From Candidatus Hepatincola sp. Av (GTDB taxonomy: Bacteria > Pseudomonadota > Alphaproteobacteria > WRAU01 > Hepatincolaceae): a stretch of DNA of 64,000 bases. The stretch is from contig CP068450.1 of the NCBI GenBank assembly GCA_023518375.1, positions 868,001 through 932,000 of the forward strand, in the 5' to 3' direction. This document shows positions 19,022 to 27,152 of the stretch, piece by piece. Under the pieces are notes generated by a model. That model saw nothing but the letters and a program-made list of their open reading frames with translations, did no database searches and was not told where the DNA came from. Both the position numbers and the translations under genes were made by a program. Within the stretch, counting starts at the first letter, position 1, and each line of letters opens with the position of its first letter.

Positions 19022-20173
19022 ATGTTGATTTTATTTTTTATTACTGTTATAGATGTTATGGGATTTGGTATGATATTCCCCCTGTTTCCATTAATTAAAG
19101 TTCGTTTTGGCTTTAGTAATATGGAAATTGGTTATGTAGCTTCATTGTTTGCTATTGCTGGTATTTTTGGTAGTATTCTTTGGGGTATGTTAAGCGATAA
19201 ATTTGGTAGAAAATACGCCTTAGCTTTACCTACATTATGTTTAGCTGTTATTTATTATTTCACAGGGCATGTTGAAAATAGTAATGTCTTTTTAGTGTTA
19301 CGTTTTTTTGCTGGTTTTTTTGCCTCAAACTTTTCAGTAACTTTTGCTGCGGCTTCTGATTTATCTACTCCAGAAACTAAATTTAAAAATATGGGAATTA
19401 TTGGTGGCTCCTTTGGTTTAGGGTTTGTTTTCGGTCCTGCCATTGGTGGTATATTAGCGGGTAATAATCTTGATATTAATTCCGTAAACTTTTCTTTACC
19501 CTTTGAAGTATCAGCTATTATTAGTGTAATTATAGGGTTAACAACTTTGTTGTTTTTCAAAGAAAGTTTAAATAAAAACCTAATAACCGATAACAATGCT
19601 CCAAGAGAATCTATACTAAAAGCAACTCTTAGCACTTTCTCTAACAAATATTTATTATTCTTTTTAGTTTTAAATGTAATTTTTACCTCTATGATGGGAG
19701 GAGCCCAAGTATTTTTAGGTGTTTGGCTAAATCAAGCATTACATTTCACTCCAAGAGATATTGGCTTATATTGGAGCTCATGTGGCTTGTTAATGTCTTT
19801 AGTTCAGTTTAATATTTCCAAATTATTTAAAACTAAACAAGCACTTGTAACAGGCTTTATTTTATATGGAGCCTCTATGTTTGTTCTTGCTTATACTTAT
19901 AATTTACCTGTACTAATAGCCGCAACAGGAATAATGACAATTGGTATAGCTTTGGTATCTCCTAGTGTTAATACTAGAATTAGTATGAGCGACCCCCACC
20001 GTCAAGGTTTAATTTTTGGTTTCAATCAAGCCATAGCTAGTGCTGGACGTATTATTGGCCCTAATAGTTTAGCTTTGGTTTTCTCTTTTAGCCATAAAAT
20101 TGCTTGGTTAAGCGTTAGTGTACTTTCCTTAACTGCTTGCTTAGCAATATTATGGTTTGTAAAAAAAGACTAA
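19022..20173 (+). CDS. MFS transporter (TetA/TCR-like), third of three
   Basis: Twelve-helix transporter of 383 aa, same length as the preceding paralogue, with motif A GMLSDKFGRKYALAL and helix 5 GGSFGLGFVFGPAIGG. The C-terminal SAGRIIGPNSLALVF matches the GRLIGP motif of the second copy. It starts one base after it. The three genes look like local duplications that have since diverged. Confidence 0.85.
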   Translation: MLILFFITVIDVMGFGMIFPLFPLIKVRFGFSNMEIGYVASLFAIAGIFGSILWGMLSDKFGRKYALALPTLCLAVIYYFTGHVENSNVFLVLRFFAGFFASNFSVTFAAASDLSTPETKFKNMGIIGGSFGLGFVFGPAIGGILAGNNLDINSVNFSLPFEVSAIISVIIGLTTLLFFKESLNKNLITDNNAPRESILKATLSTFSNKYLLFFLVLNVIFTSMMGGAQVFLGVWLNQALHFTPRDIGLYWSSCGLLMSLVQFNISKLFKTKQALVTGFILYGASMFVLAYTYNLPVLIAATGIMTIGIALVSPSVNTRISMSDPHRQGLIFGFNQAIASAGRIIGPNSLALVFSFSHKIAWLSVSVLSLTACLAILWFVKKD

Positions 20174-20223
20174 TATAGTTTATACTATAATTGATAATAC
20201 CTTATAAAAAGAAAGGATACAAA

Positions 20224-20763
20224 ATGACACCATTAATGCCAAAATCTATTGCCTTATGGTTAATTGAAAAAACTTCTCTTACATTTGAACAAATTGCAGA
20301 TTTTTGTGGTCTGCATATTTTAGAAGTAGAAGCATTAGCTAATGACGATCACCCTAAAACTTTACAGGCTTTTAGCCCTATTATTTCTGGTGATTTAACT
20401 ATTGAGGAAATTCAACAAGGTGAGGCTGACTCTACTCATAAGTTAAAAGCTATAGAAAATACCGACTATGAAAAATATCTAAAGTCTACTAAAAAGCATA
20501 CCTCAAATAGCCAAAGTAAGTTTAAACGTAAAGCTAAACCTGAAGCTATTTTATGGTTACTAAATAATTATCCTCATATTTCAGAGTATCAGATTAGTAA
20601 ATTATTAGCTACTACTACTAATACTGTAAAGGCTATAAAGTCTAAAGCCTATTGGAATTATGCTAATCTTGTTCCCAAAAACCCTGTGAATTTGGGCTTA
20701 TGTACGGAAGTTGAATTATCAGAAGTTATCCATAAAGCTAATGAACAAATAAAAACTAAATAA
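20224..20763 (+). CDS. trcR: Cell cycle transcriptional regulator TrcR (DUF1013)
   Basis: A DUF1013 protein; the Caulobacter member TrcR acts with the CtrA-era cell-cycle programme. MPKSIALWLIEKTSLTFEQIADFCGLH (residues 5-31) and the second block AILWLLNNYPHISEYQISKLLATTTNTVKAI are its two helix-turn-helix-like conserved regions. The ATG at 20224 is chosen because an AAAGGA site lies just before it and MTPLMPKSIALW is the usual family start; an upstream start would add 11 non-conserved residues. It lies 50 bases after the third MFS gene. Confidence 0.85.
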   Translation: MTPLMPKSIALWLIEKTSLTFEQIADFCGLHILEVEALANDDHPKTLQAFSPIISGDLTIEEIQQGEADSTHKLKAIENTDYEKYLKSTKKHTSNSQSKFKRKAKPEAILWLLNNYPHISEYQISKLLATTTNTVKAIKSKAYWNYANLVPKNPVNLGLCTEVELSEVIHKANEQIKTK

Positions 20764-20827
20764 GATTTTTTTATAGTAATTATTTTATGAGGATATATTA
20801 TATTTTATTTTATAATAAATAATTGTT

Positions 20828-20884
20828 TTATTTATTTTCAATGATGATTATATACTTAACACTATTTTCTTTAAAAATTTTCAT
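20828..20884 (-). CDS. Possible 18-aa micro-ORF
   Basis: ATG at 20884 preceded by AAGGAG at a good distance; it encodes MKIFKENSVKYIIIIENK and then TAA. The ORF spans the dispersed repeat copy. Coding is unproven; the well-placed ribosome site is the only support. Confidence 0.2.
   Translation of the reverse strand: MKIFKENSVKYIIIIENK
20846..20866 (+). repeat. Dispersed 21-base repeat, copy A
   Basis: Twenty-one bases beginning GATTATATACTTAACA are identical to 49511-49531. Both copies are followed, at 36 and 41 bases from the repeat start, by CATATTAAG, so the unit is about 45-50 bases with conserved ends and a variable middle. Confidence 0.6.
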
Positions 20885-21222
20885 ATTAAGCACTCCTTAG
20901 GTATTTTTGTTATTTTATCTTACTTTCTACAAAGAATGTGATTTAAAATCAAATTGTTGAATGACAATATTAAACATTGATTTAATTCGGTGTAGTATAT
21001 CTTTTGCTAAATCAAAAGATATTAAAGAATGCAATAACCATAAGCCATACAAAGAATTATTCAATCTATATCACCAACAAATTAATAAATTGTTATAATT
21101 TAGTTGTGTTAAGGATATAATCTATCATCGCTTAATTTTAACTTATTTAGAATTCTTGCTAATATAAAAATAAGTTGCTACATTACTTTGAAGTAAGGCA
21201 ATGTGTATGCCTTATTAAATAA

Positions 21223-21300
21223 GTTAGTACCAATATCATTTGTATATTTTATAGTTTATATATAAACAATCATCATCATAAATATGATACTGATACTAAC
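21223..21300 (-). other. Structured 3' UTR of pfkA (long dyad)
   Basis: Immediately after the pfkA stop and a run of eight U, 17 bases (21284-21300) pair with 21223-21239. On the minus-strand RNA all 17 pairs form, two as G-U; on the plus strand the same positions are A-C mismatches. The loop holds a perfect 14-base palindrome GTTTATATATAAAC (21254-21267). The U-run precedes rather than follows the stem, so it is not a standard terminator. A role in mRNA 3' end stability or as a small RNA is inferred. Confidence 0.55.
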
Positions 21301-21308
21301 AAAAAAAA

Positions 21309-22397
21309 CTAGTCGGCTTCACCAAAACAAATACCTAAGCCTCTAGCAGTATTCATTAAATCTCCATCTAAATCTACGGCTCCTGATGTACTAGTAATCT
21401 GGCTAATATCTACATCAATTACTTTACGATTCATCCAACCAACAACTCGTTTATTTTTACCTTCAGCTAATAATTCTACGGCTCTTACCCCAAAGGCTGA
21501 AGCTATTATTCTATCTAAGGTTACAGGAGAACCTCCTCTTTGCGTATGCCCTAATACCGTAACACGGTTTTCAAAACCAGCAATTTCTTGTAATTGCATA
21601 CCAATCACATGACCTACACCACCATACCTTTTTTGGTTATCATTCCCTTCTGCAAAAGTTTGGTTTCCATGTTTAGAAATAGCTGCCTCTGAAACTACAA
21701 CAATAGCATAGTCTCTACCTGCACTATAAATATTGTTTAAACAGTTAGCAACTGCATTAATATCATAAGGAATTTCAGGAATTAAAATAATATCTGCACC
21801 ACCAGCAATCCCAGAACTAAGAGCAATATGACCAACATCCCTTCCCATAACCTCTACAATCATTACCCTTTTATGGCTAAGAGCAGTATCATGTAACCTT
21901 TCAATGCTCTCTACTGCCACACTTAATGCCGTAGAATACCCTATAGGGAATTCAGTAAAAGGAACATCGTTATCAATGGTTTTAGGAATACCTATAAATT
22001 TAATTTTACCTAAATCAGTAATTTTTTCAATTATCCGCATGCTACCATCACCACCTATGGCAATCAAAGCATCTAACCCTAATTCTTTATATCCAGCAAC
22101 AATTTCACCACTTCTATCTTTAAAGGAACCATCTGGCATTGGATAATTAAAGGGGTCTCCTTTATTAACCGTTTTTAAAATAGTACCACCGTGCTTAAGG
22201 AGATCTATCCCTGTGTTAGATCCATCTAGTTTAATACAATGCAAAGGACGAGACATTAAACCTACAGTTCCCTCTTGAATACCATATACTTCCCAACCTA
22301 ATTGTATTGCTTTTTTCACTACTGCTCTAATGGCAGCATTTAAACCAGAGCAATCACCGCCACTAGTTAAAATACCTATTTTTTGTATTTTTGACAT
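21309..22397 (-). CDS. pfkA: 6-phosphofructokinase, group with Gly/Lys signature
   Basis: Phosphorylates fructose 6-phosphate. It has TSGGDCSGLNAAIRA at the N-terminus, the phosphoryl-donor loop IGGDGS (115-119), the catalytic PKTIDNDV (138-145), and the F6P-binding MGRDVGHIAL and LGHTQRGGSP. Gly118 is the ATP-type residue, while Lys139 is the residue usual in PPi enzymes and also in some ATP enzymes such as trypanosomatid PFK. ATP use is therefore likely but not certain. Length 362 aa is longer than E. coli PfkA (320). It is a lone gene on this strand. Confidence 0.93.
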   Translation of the reverse strand: MSKIQKIGILTSGGDCSGLNAAIRAVVKKAIQLGWEVYGIQEGTVGLMSRPLHCIKLDGSNTGIDLLKHGGTILKTVNKGDPFNYPMPDGSFKDRSGEIVAGYKELGLDALIAIGGDGSMRIIEKITDLGKIKFIGIPKTIDNDVPFTEFPIGYSTALSVAVESIERLHDTALSHKRVMIVEVMGRDVGHIALSSGIAGGADIILIPEIPYDINAVANCLNNIYSAGRDYAIVVVSEAAISKHGNQTFAEGNDNQKRYGGVGHVIGMQLQEIAGFENRVTVLGHTQRGGSPVTLDRIIASAFGVRAVELLAEGKNKRVVGWMNRKVIDVDISQITSTSGAVDLDGDLMNTARGLGICFGEAD

Positions 22398-22524
22398 AAT
22401 CCGTCGCTTCCTCTTTTGTATACATAAATAATTGTTTTATTGTAGCATTATTAAATTATGATTGCAATTTACACAATTCTCGTATATTATTACATTTCAT
22501 ATAAATAACAAGGAGTTGGTGCAC

Positions 22525-22731
22525 GTGTGTACAGTTACCGTTAGAGATAACAACATTGAACAATCACTAAGAGTTTTGAAAAAAAAGCTCCAAAGAGAAG
22601 GGATTTTCAGGGAATTAAAACTAAGAACTGGTTTTGAAAAGCCTTCAAAGAAAAAAGCTCGTGAAAAGTCTGAATCTTTACGTAGAGCCAGAAAACTAGA
22701 AAGAAAGAAATTAGAGAAACAAGGTTTTTAA
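22525..22731 (+). CDS. rpsU: Small ribosomal subunit protein bS21
   Basis: 68 aa with [31 protein letters not shown], the typical bS21. The frame is open further upstream, but an AAGGAG site at 22510-22515 lies nine bases before a GTG at 22525, which gives the expected N-terminus; an earlier GTG at 22519 is too close to the site. The basic C-terminus ends KKLEKQGF. A terminator follows within 40 bases. Confidence 0.95.
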   Translation: MCTVTVRDNNIEQSLRVLKKKLQREGIFRELKLRTGFEKPSKKKAREKSESLRRARKLERKKLEKQGF

Positions 22732-22760
22732 TTCTTTCTTCATTCAATTATTCTTATATT

Positions 22761-22803
22761 AAAAATAAAATGGTTTATATAAACTATAAACCATTTTATT
22801 TTT
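22761..22803. terminator. Bidirectional terminator between rpsU and an MFS gene
   Basis: A perfect 19-bp stem (22761-22779 with 22785-22803) around a 5-base loop, A-rich at one side and T-rich at the other, so it can serve both convergent transcripts. Confidence 0.92.
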
Positions 22804-22872
22804 TTCATATTTAGCCAACAAGCTAGCAAAGTAAACATTATTATATTATTAGACTACTGCATAAAGGTAATT

Positions 22873-24036
22873 CTATCTAACCCCTATTAATTTTCTATGT
22901 TCCAATAAGAACTTAATAAACAAGTAAATAGCAAAAATACTAAAGAATATGCCTACAAGTAAGAAATCTGTAGCATAGTTTTTAATATGAAAAATTGCAT
23001 CAAAGTTTTCAAAAAATAACGGTGATAAAAATTGAGCCAAATACATAGAAGCTACACTAAAAGCAATAGCATTTACTTTATTAATCCTAGAAGAACTAAT
23101 TGTAATATCGGCTACAATAGAGCTATAAAAACTACCATAACCTATACCTAATAAACATGCAGAAATATAAACCTCTGTAATTGAAATATTATACGAAGAA
23201 AGCATTAATAATGCTTGTGCCATAAACAATGTTTGCAAAGCCAACAAAATTTTTGCAGATATTTTTTTTATAGGGTGCATTAAGAAATTAGATAATATAG
23301 CAAAGAACATAGTCATACTCTGGGCAATAGATGCCTCAAAAGCACCACCTATTTTAGTATCTATAATAAAGAAAGTAATATTAGAAAAATATACAAAAGT
23401 TAATAAAATCACTAAAAAGTTTAAGAATAACAGCTTATAAATTTCTATTTTAAAAATAAAGGCAAAGAATACAGGGTAATGATGTTTAAAGGTTTTCTTC
23501 TGCACAGCACCTAAATTTTTACTTATTAAAAACAAAGGAATAATTGCAATTAAATTAATTAAAAAAGCAATCCGCCAATAAACTAATACTAACCCTCCGG
23601 TTAGTAATAAAATTACTATAGCACTAGCGTAGGTTACTATCATAGAATAACTAAGTACTTTTTCTCTAGCAGGACCATAATAATAATCGGAAATTAATGC
23701 AACCCCAAGTGGCATAGTCAAGCCTAAAGCAATACCAATAATAGCCCTAAAAAATAGCATAGAAGACTGATTATAAGATAACATACAGCCCAAGCCACCA
23801 ATAATAAATAAAATCAAGCCAATTTTAATTAATTTAATTTTAGAAATTTTGCTAGATAAAAACCCCGATAATAATAAAAATGGAATGCTAACTAATGAGG
23901 GAGTTACAAAAAATATATGAGCAAATAACTCACCACCGTTGAAATGCTCGGCAATTGAAGGCAATAACGGCGAGGCTCCAATACCAGCTAATATAGTAGT
24001 AATGAATATTGATAATAAAGTAACCTGAAGCCACAT
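22873..24036 (-). CDS. MFS transporter (Bcr/AraJ-like)
   Basis: Twelve-helix facilitator of 387 aa. It differs from the three tandem plus-strand MFS proteins: its loop 2-3 motif is degenerate (GFLSSKISKIKLIKIG), and the fifth helix contains ALGLTMPLGVALISDYYYG. It begins one base after the S41 protease gene ends, so they are co-transcribed. The substrate is not predictable. Confidence 0.8.
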   Translation of the reverse strand: MWLQVTLLSIFITTILAGIGASPLLPSIAEHFNGGELFAHIFFVTPSLVSIPFLLLSGFLSSKISKIKLIKIGLILFIIGGLGCMLSYNQSSMLFFRAIIGIALGLTMPLGVALISDYYYGPAREKVLSYSMIVTYASAIVILLLTGGLVLVYWRIAFLINLIAIIPLFLISKNLGAVQKKTFKHHYPVFFAFIFKIEIYKLLFLNFLVILLTFVYFSNITFFIIDTKIGGAFEASIAQSMTMFFAILSNFLMHPIKKISAKILLALQTLFMAQALLMLSSYNISITEVYISACLLGIGYGSFYSSIVADITISSSRINKVNAIAFSVASMYLAQFLSPLFFENFDAIFHIKNYATDFLLVGIFFSIFAIYLFIKFLLEHRKLIGVR

Positions 24037-24037
24037 T

Positions 24038-25495
24038 TTATTTTTTAATCTTCTCCAAAAAGACCTTATTATTTTGATTAGATTTTAAAAATAAAACCGC
24101 ACAACCTAGTATCCTATCTTTATCTACCCCATATTCAGGGCAACTAGTATCATTAATAGTAATTTGTGGTTTTTTATTATAATTATCTTTAATTTTTAAA
24201 TAATTTTTATAATCTTTTTCACGAAACTCAGCTTTAGTATATTTATCTTTAATGTAAATATCTGGCATAATACCTATTCCTTGAAAAGTAGCATGGTGTG
24301 GAGCATAAAATAACTGGGTAGTAACATTAAAAATACTAGAATTCTTTAAGGTAAAGCTATTTTGAACACTCCATTTCCCAAAAGTGGGAGCACCCATTAA
24401 AATTGCCCGATTGTTTAAAGATAAACTACCTGATAATAATTCTGCGGCTGAAGCTGACATAAAATTAGTTAACATAATTACAGGTAATTTTTTTCTAATT
24501 TTTATAGTATCTTGGGAAACAAACTGGTGGTTATTTTCCTCTATCCTACCTTCAATTGATACAATAGTTTCACCTGATAAAAATAAGTCGGCAATTAACA
24601 CTACAGATGTTAATAAACCACCTGGATTAGAACGAACATCTAATACTAAACCATCTAATTTATTAACATTAAGTTTTATAAGAGCTTGTTTAAATAAACT
24701 CACAGTATCATTATTAAAACTATTAATAGAAATGTAGCCATAATTGTTTGATAATTTACTATATTCTACAGAAGGTACGTAATAGTCGCCCCTAGTTACT
24801 ACCACCTCACGCTTTTTATTATTACTTTCAATAGTTAATTGCACCTTAGTGCCCTTTTCACCTTTGATTGAGGCAATAACATCTTCTAATTTAGAATTTG
24901 GCAGAATTGGTTTACCTTCCACAGCATAAATATAATCATTCTTCTTTAAACCAGCTTTTTCAGCAGGTCCATTATTAAATACTTTAATAATATGAATCAT
25001 ACTTTTTTGTTTATCGTAATTAAATAAAATCCCTATACCCTTATGATTCCCTGTTAACTGTTCCATAAACTCAGAAGATTGCTTAGGAGACATCCATACT
25101 GTATGGGCATCAATGTTATTAAATACCTTATCCATTATAGCTTCCATTACTTTATCGGCTTTAAGAGGTTTATTGCTTTTTTTCAATTTAGCTATGGTAT
25201 CTTTTAAAGTTGCTTTAGCTGTATTGTTTACTTTTTCTTTTTGGGTACTTGTAACCTGATAAATATAATTTTCTATATATAAAAAATATGCTTCTTTGTA
25301 TACATCTCCTTGCTCTCTGGCAGCTTTTTGTTCTGATTTAGGGAATGCTTTATAATAATCAGTTAAAAAACTCTTTAGACTTTCATCTTGAAGAAAATAA
25401 TCTTGAAAATAATTAGTAATTGAAGAAAAACCAAAAGCATATGCCCCTTGGGACAAAGCCACAACCAGAATAATAACTTTAAGGAAACGAATCAT
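24038..25495 (-). CDS. S41 family carboxy-terminal processing protease (CtpA/Prc-like)
   Basis: Periplasmic serine protease with a signal peptide (1-20). A PDZ domain lies at about 150-230 (NGPAEKAGLKKNDYIYAVEGK). The catalytic Ser is in MLTNFMSASAAELLSG and the catalytic Lys in GAPTFGKWSVQ. Length 485 aa. VVLDVRSNPGGLL is the usual S41 block. The N-terminal region (30-140) is a helical cap. It is encoded between pdxH and the MFS gene on the same strand. Possible targets are envelope proteins or peptidoglycan hydrolases. Confidence 0.9.
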   Translation of the reverse strand: MIRFLKVIILVVALSQGAYAFGFSSITNYFQDYFLQDESLKSFLTDYYKAFPKSEQKAAREQGDVYKEAYFLYIENYIYQVTSTQKEKVNNTAKATLKDTIAKLKKSNKPLKADKVMEAIMDKVFNNIDAHTVWMSPKQSSEFMEQLTGNHKGIGILFNYDKQKSMIHIIKVFNNGPAEKAGLKKNDYIYAVEGKPILPNSKLEDVIASIKGEKGTKVQLTIESNNKKREVVVTRGDYYVPSVEYSKLSNNYGYISINSFNNDTVSLFKQALIKLNVNKLDGLVLDVRSNPGGLLTSVVLIADLFLSGETIVSIEGRIEENNHQFVSQDTIKIRKKLPVIMLTNFMSASAAELLSGSLSLNNRAILMGAPTFGKWSVQNSFTLKNSSIFNVTTQLFYAPHHATFQGIGIMPDIYIKDKYTKAEFREKDYKNYLKIKDNYNKKPQITINDTSCPEYGVDKDRILGCAVLFLKSNQNNKVFLEKIKK

Positions 25496-25562
25496 AAGAC
25501 ACCTAGATATTTAACAATTTATGTTAATCCATACTGCTTGAAAATACAACAAAAGAAAGTCC

Positions 25563-26165
25563 TTATGGATATAATATATTTTTATTCCAACTATTATGTT
25601 GATCTTTAGTAAAAGATTCTCTTAAATGTAATCTAGAATTTCCCTCTTTCCAGAATTCTATGTTTACTGGCATTACTTGAAAACCATGCCAATGATTCGG
25701 TCGTGGAACATCAACAGGAAATTGTAAACTATATTTAGCAATATCTTTATAAAAACCAAGTGTACTAGGCATAATTTCAGATTGCTTTGAAGCCCAAGCA
25801 CCAATTTTACTTAAGTATGGTCGGCTATTAAAATAACTATCCGACATAACAGGAGCTACATTCTCAACATGCCCGATAATTCTTATTTGCCGTTTAATGA
25901 TAGGCCAGTAAAATAACATAGCCACATGTTTATTCTGAATAATCTGTTGCCCTTTTTTACTATGCTCATTCGTATAAAAAATAAAACCTTCTATTGAAAG
26001 ATCTTTTAATAATAGTACTCGGGAATCAGGAATATTATTAATAGAGGTAGATAGCACAAAAGCATTATAATTATCTATTTTATTCTCTTGGTATTTTTTC
26101 TTGGCAAATTCATACCATTTTCTAAACTTAAAAAATACATCAGCGGTAGTATATGTTTTAACCAT
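25563..26165 (-). CDS. pdxH: Pyridoxamine 5'-phosphate oxidase
   Basis: FMN enzyme that makes pyridoxal 5'-phosphate. It contains SRVLLLKDLSIEGFIFYTNEHSKKGQQI (FMN binding) and the C-terminal RPNHWHGFQVMPVNIEFW. The usual RLHDR is RLHLR and the end RLAP is ILYP, so the substrate end is slightly diverged. Length 200 aa is normal. It lies 11 bases after the putative secreted protein gene. Confidence 0.9.
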   Translation of the reverse strand: MVKTYTTADVFFKFRKWYEFAKKKYQENKIDNYNAFVLSTSINNIPDSRVLLLKDLSIEGFIFYTNEHSKKGQQIIQNKHVAMLFYWPIIKRQIRIIGHVENVAPVMSDSYFNSRPYLSKIGAWASKQSEIMPSTLGFYKDIAKYSLQFPVDVPRPNHWHGFQVMPVNIEFWKEGNSRLHLRESFTKDQHNSWNKNILYP

Positions 26166-26176
26166 TAAAGTAACAA

Positions 26177-26938
26177 CTATAGTTTAAAAATAATAGTATT
26201 TAATAAATTATTCATATCATCATCTAGATCCTCAGCAATATCTTTAAATACTATGCTGTAATCAGTTCCTGCATGGTGAACACTAAACTGGACATCATTA
26301 TCGTGGCTTAATACATCGTAATTAAAAGCACCTTGAAAATCTTTAATAAAATTATTAATATCTACTTTATCTTGTTTAAGATCGTAATTAAAAATTTCTA
26401 TACTATCAGTTTTTTCAAAGCTATCTTGTAAAATTTCATAAATTCTACCATCGTCAACTGCTTTTACTTTATATGGAATATTTTCATCTTGAGCACTAAT
26501 AAAATCGGCTCCAAGATTTTCTTCATAAACAATACCTAATAAATTACCAATATCAATATTTTCTAAATTCTCATTATTAATTTGGGTAACTACTTTATGG
26601 GACAAGTTATTATTAGCACTTACAACAGGTTGTACACTATATTCCTCTAAACTAAATGTTTCCCCATTTTTACTAGTATACTGGGCTTCAATAAACCTAT
26701 CGGCATTACCTTTCCCTTCAAGGCTAACACTATTAATAATGTGGTTAATATTAGCACTTTCATTAGTATTAATAATTAATGATTTCAAAGAAGGTTGCCA
26801 AGAATAAGTAAAACCCTCTAAGTTTAATAAGAGTTTATCGCCATCTTGCCCCTCACGTAAAATAAAAGTAACAGTATCTGACTCTGGAAGTTCAGTAATT
26901 TGGGTATCAATATAGTTGTTATCTAACTTTGAAGACAT
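26177..26938 (-). CDS. Putative type I secreted protein with RTX-type C-terminal domain
   Basis: 253 aa, acidic and Asn/Asp-rich, with no signal peptide and no membrane helix. The last 85 residues (SIEIFNYDLKQDKVDINNFI ... ending NNLLNTIIFKL) resemble the C-terminal target domain of type I secreted RTX/VCBS proteins, in which a phrase like FNxxxDKLDLSxLL is followed by a strand-rich stretch and a hydrophobic end. The N-terminal part is unrecognised. No ABC/HlyD/TolC genes are nearby. An AAGGAT site precedes the ATG. Function unknown. Confidence 0.5.
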   Translation of the reverse strand: MSSKLDNNYIDTQITELPESDTVTFILREGQDGDKLLLNLEGFTYSWQPSLKSLIINTNESANINHIINSVSLEGKGNADRFIEAQYTSKNGETFSLEEYSVQPVVSANNNLSHKVVTQINNENLENIDIGNLLGIVYEENLGADFISAQDENIPYKVKAVDDGRIYEILQDSFEKTDSIEIFNYDLKQDKVDINNFIKDFQGAFNYDVLSHDNDVQFSVHHAGTDYSIVFKDIAEDLDDDMNNLLNTIIFKL

Positions 26939-27152
26939 AAAATATATCCTTCATTCCTTAAATTTCATTAAAAAGTACAAAAAATTTTATTTATAAGTAT
27001 AATTAAAGTATTAAAAAAATAATATTAATATTTATATACTTTATTTATATTTTATACTTCTTGTTAGGAATTGTAAATTTCTCCTTAATTTCTGTAAATA
27101 AAATAAAGTATAGACAGTATAAAATTGCTAAAATCTATATAAGAGGTAATTA

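Larger units (their letters stand above)
20764..21308. other. Intergenic region between trcR and pfkA (545 bases)
   Basis: The largest gap in the window, with no recognisable gene. It contains: a minus-strand 18-codon ORF with an AAGGAG site (20828-20884); one copy of a short dispersed repeat (20846-20866); a plus-strand 45-codon ORF without a ribosome site (20961-21098, MTILNIDLIRCSIS...); a small TAAGGCA/TGCCTTA hairpin (21194-21214); and the pfkA 3' dyad (21223-21300). The convergent gene ends would normally need terminators here, but none of canonical form is visible. It may be a decayed gene remnant. Confidence 0.6.

Noticed and set aside
21194-21214. Rho-independent terminator (TAAGGCA/TGCCTTA)
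   Set aside because: Only seven perfect pairs, and no clear T-run follows on either strand.
21309-22397. PPi-dependent phosphofructokinase
   Set aside because: The Lys139 residue is PPi-like, but GGDGS at the other donor position is ATP-type, so the PPi name is not supported.
22462-22524. N-terminal extension of bS21 from the upstream ATG
   Set aside because: The ribosome site AAGGAG lies downstream of that ATG and the family begins near VTVRDNN, so the GTG at 22525 is the better start.
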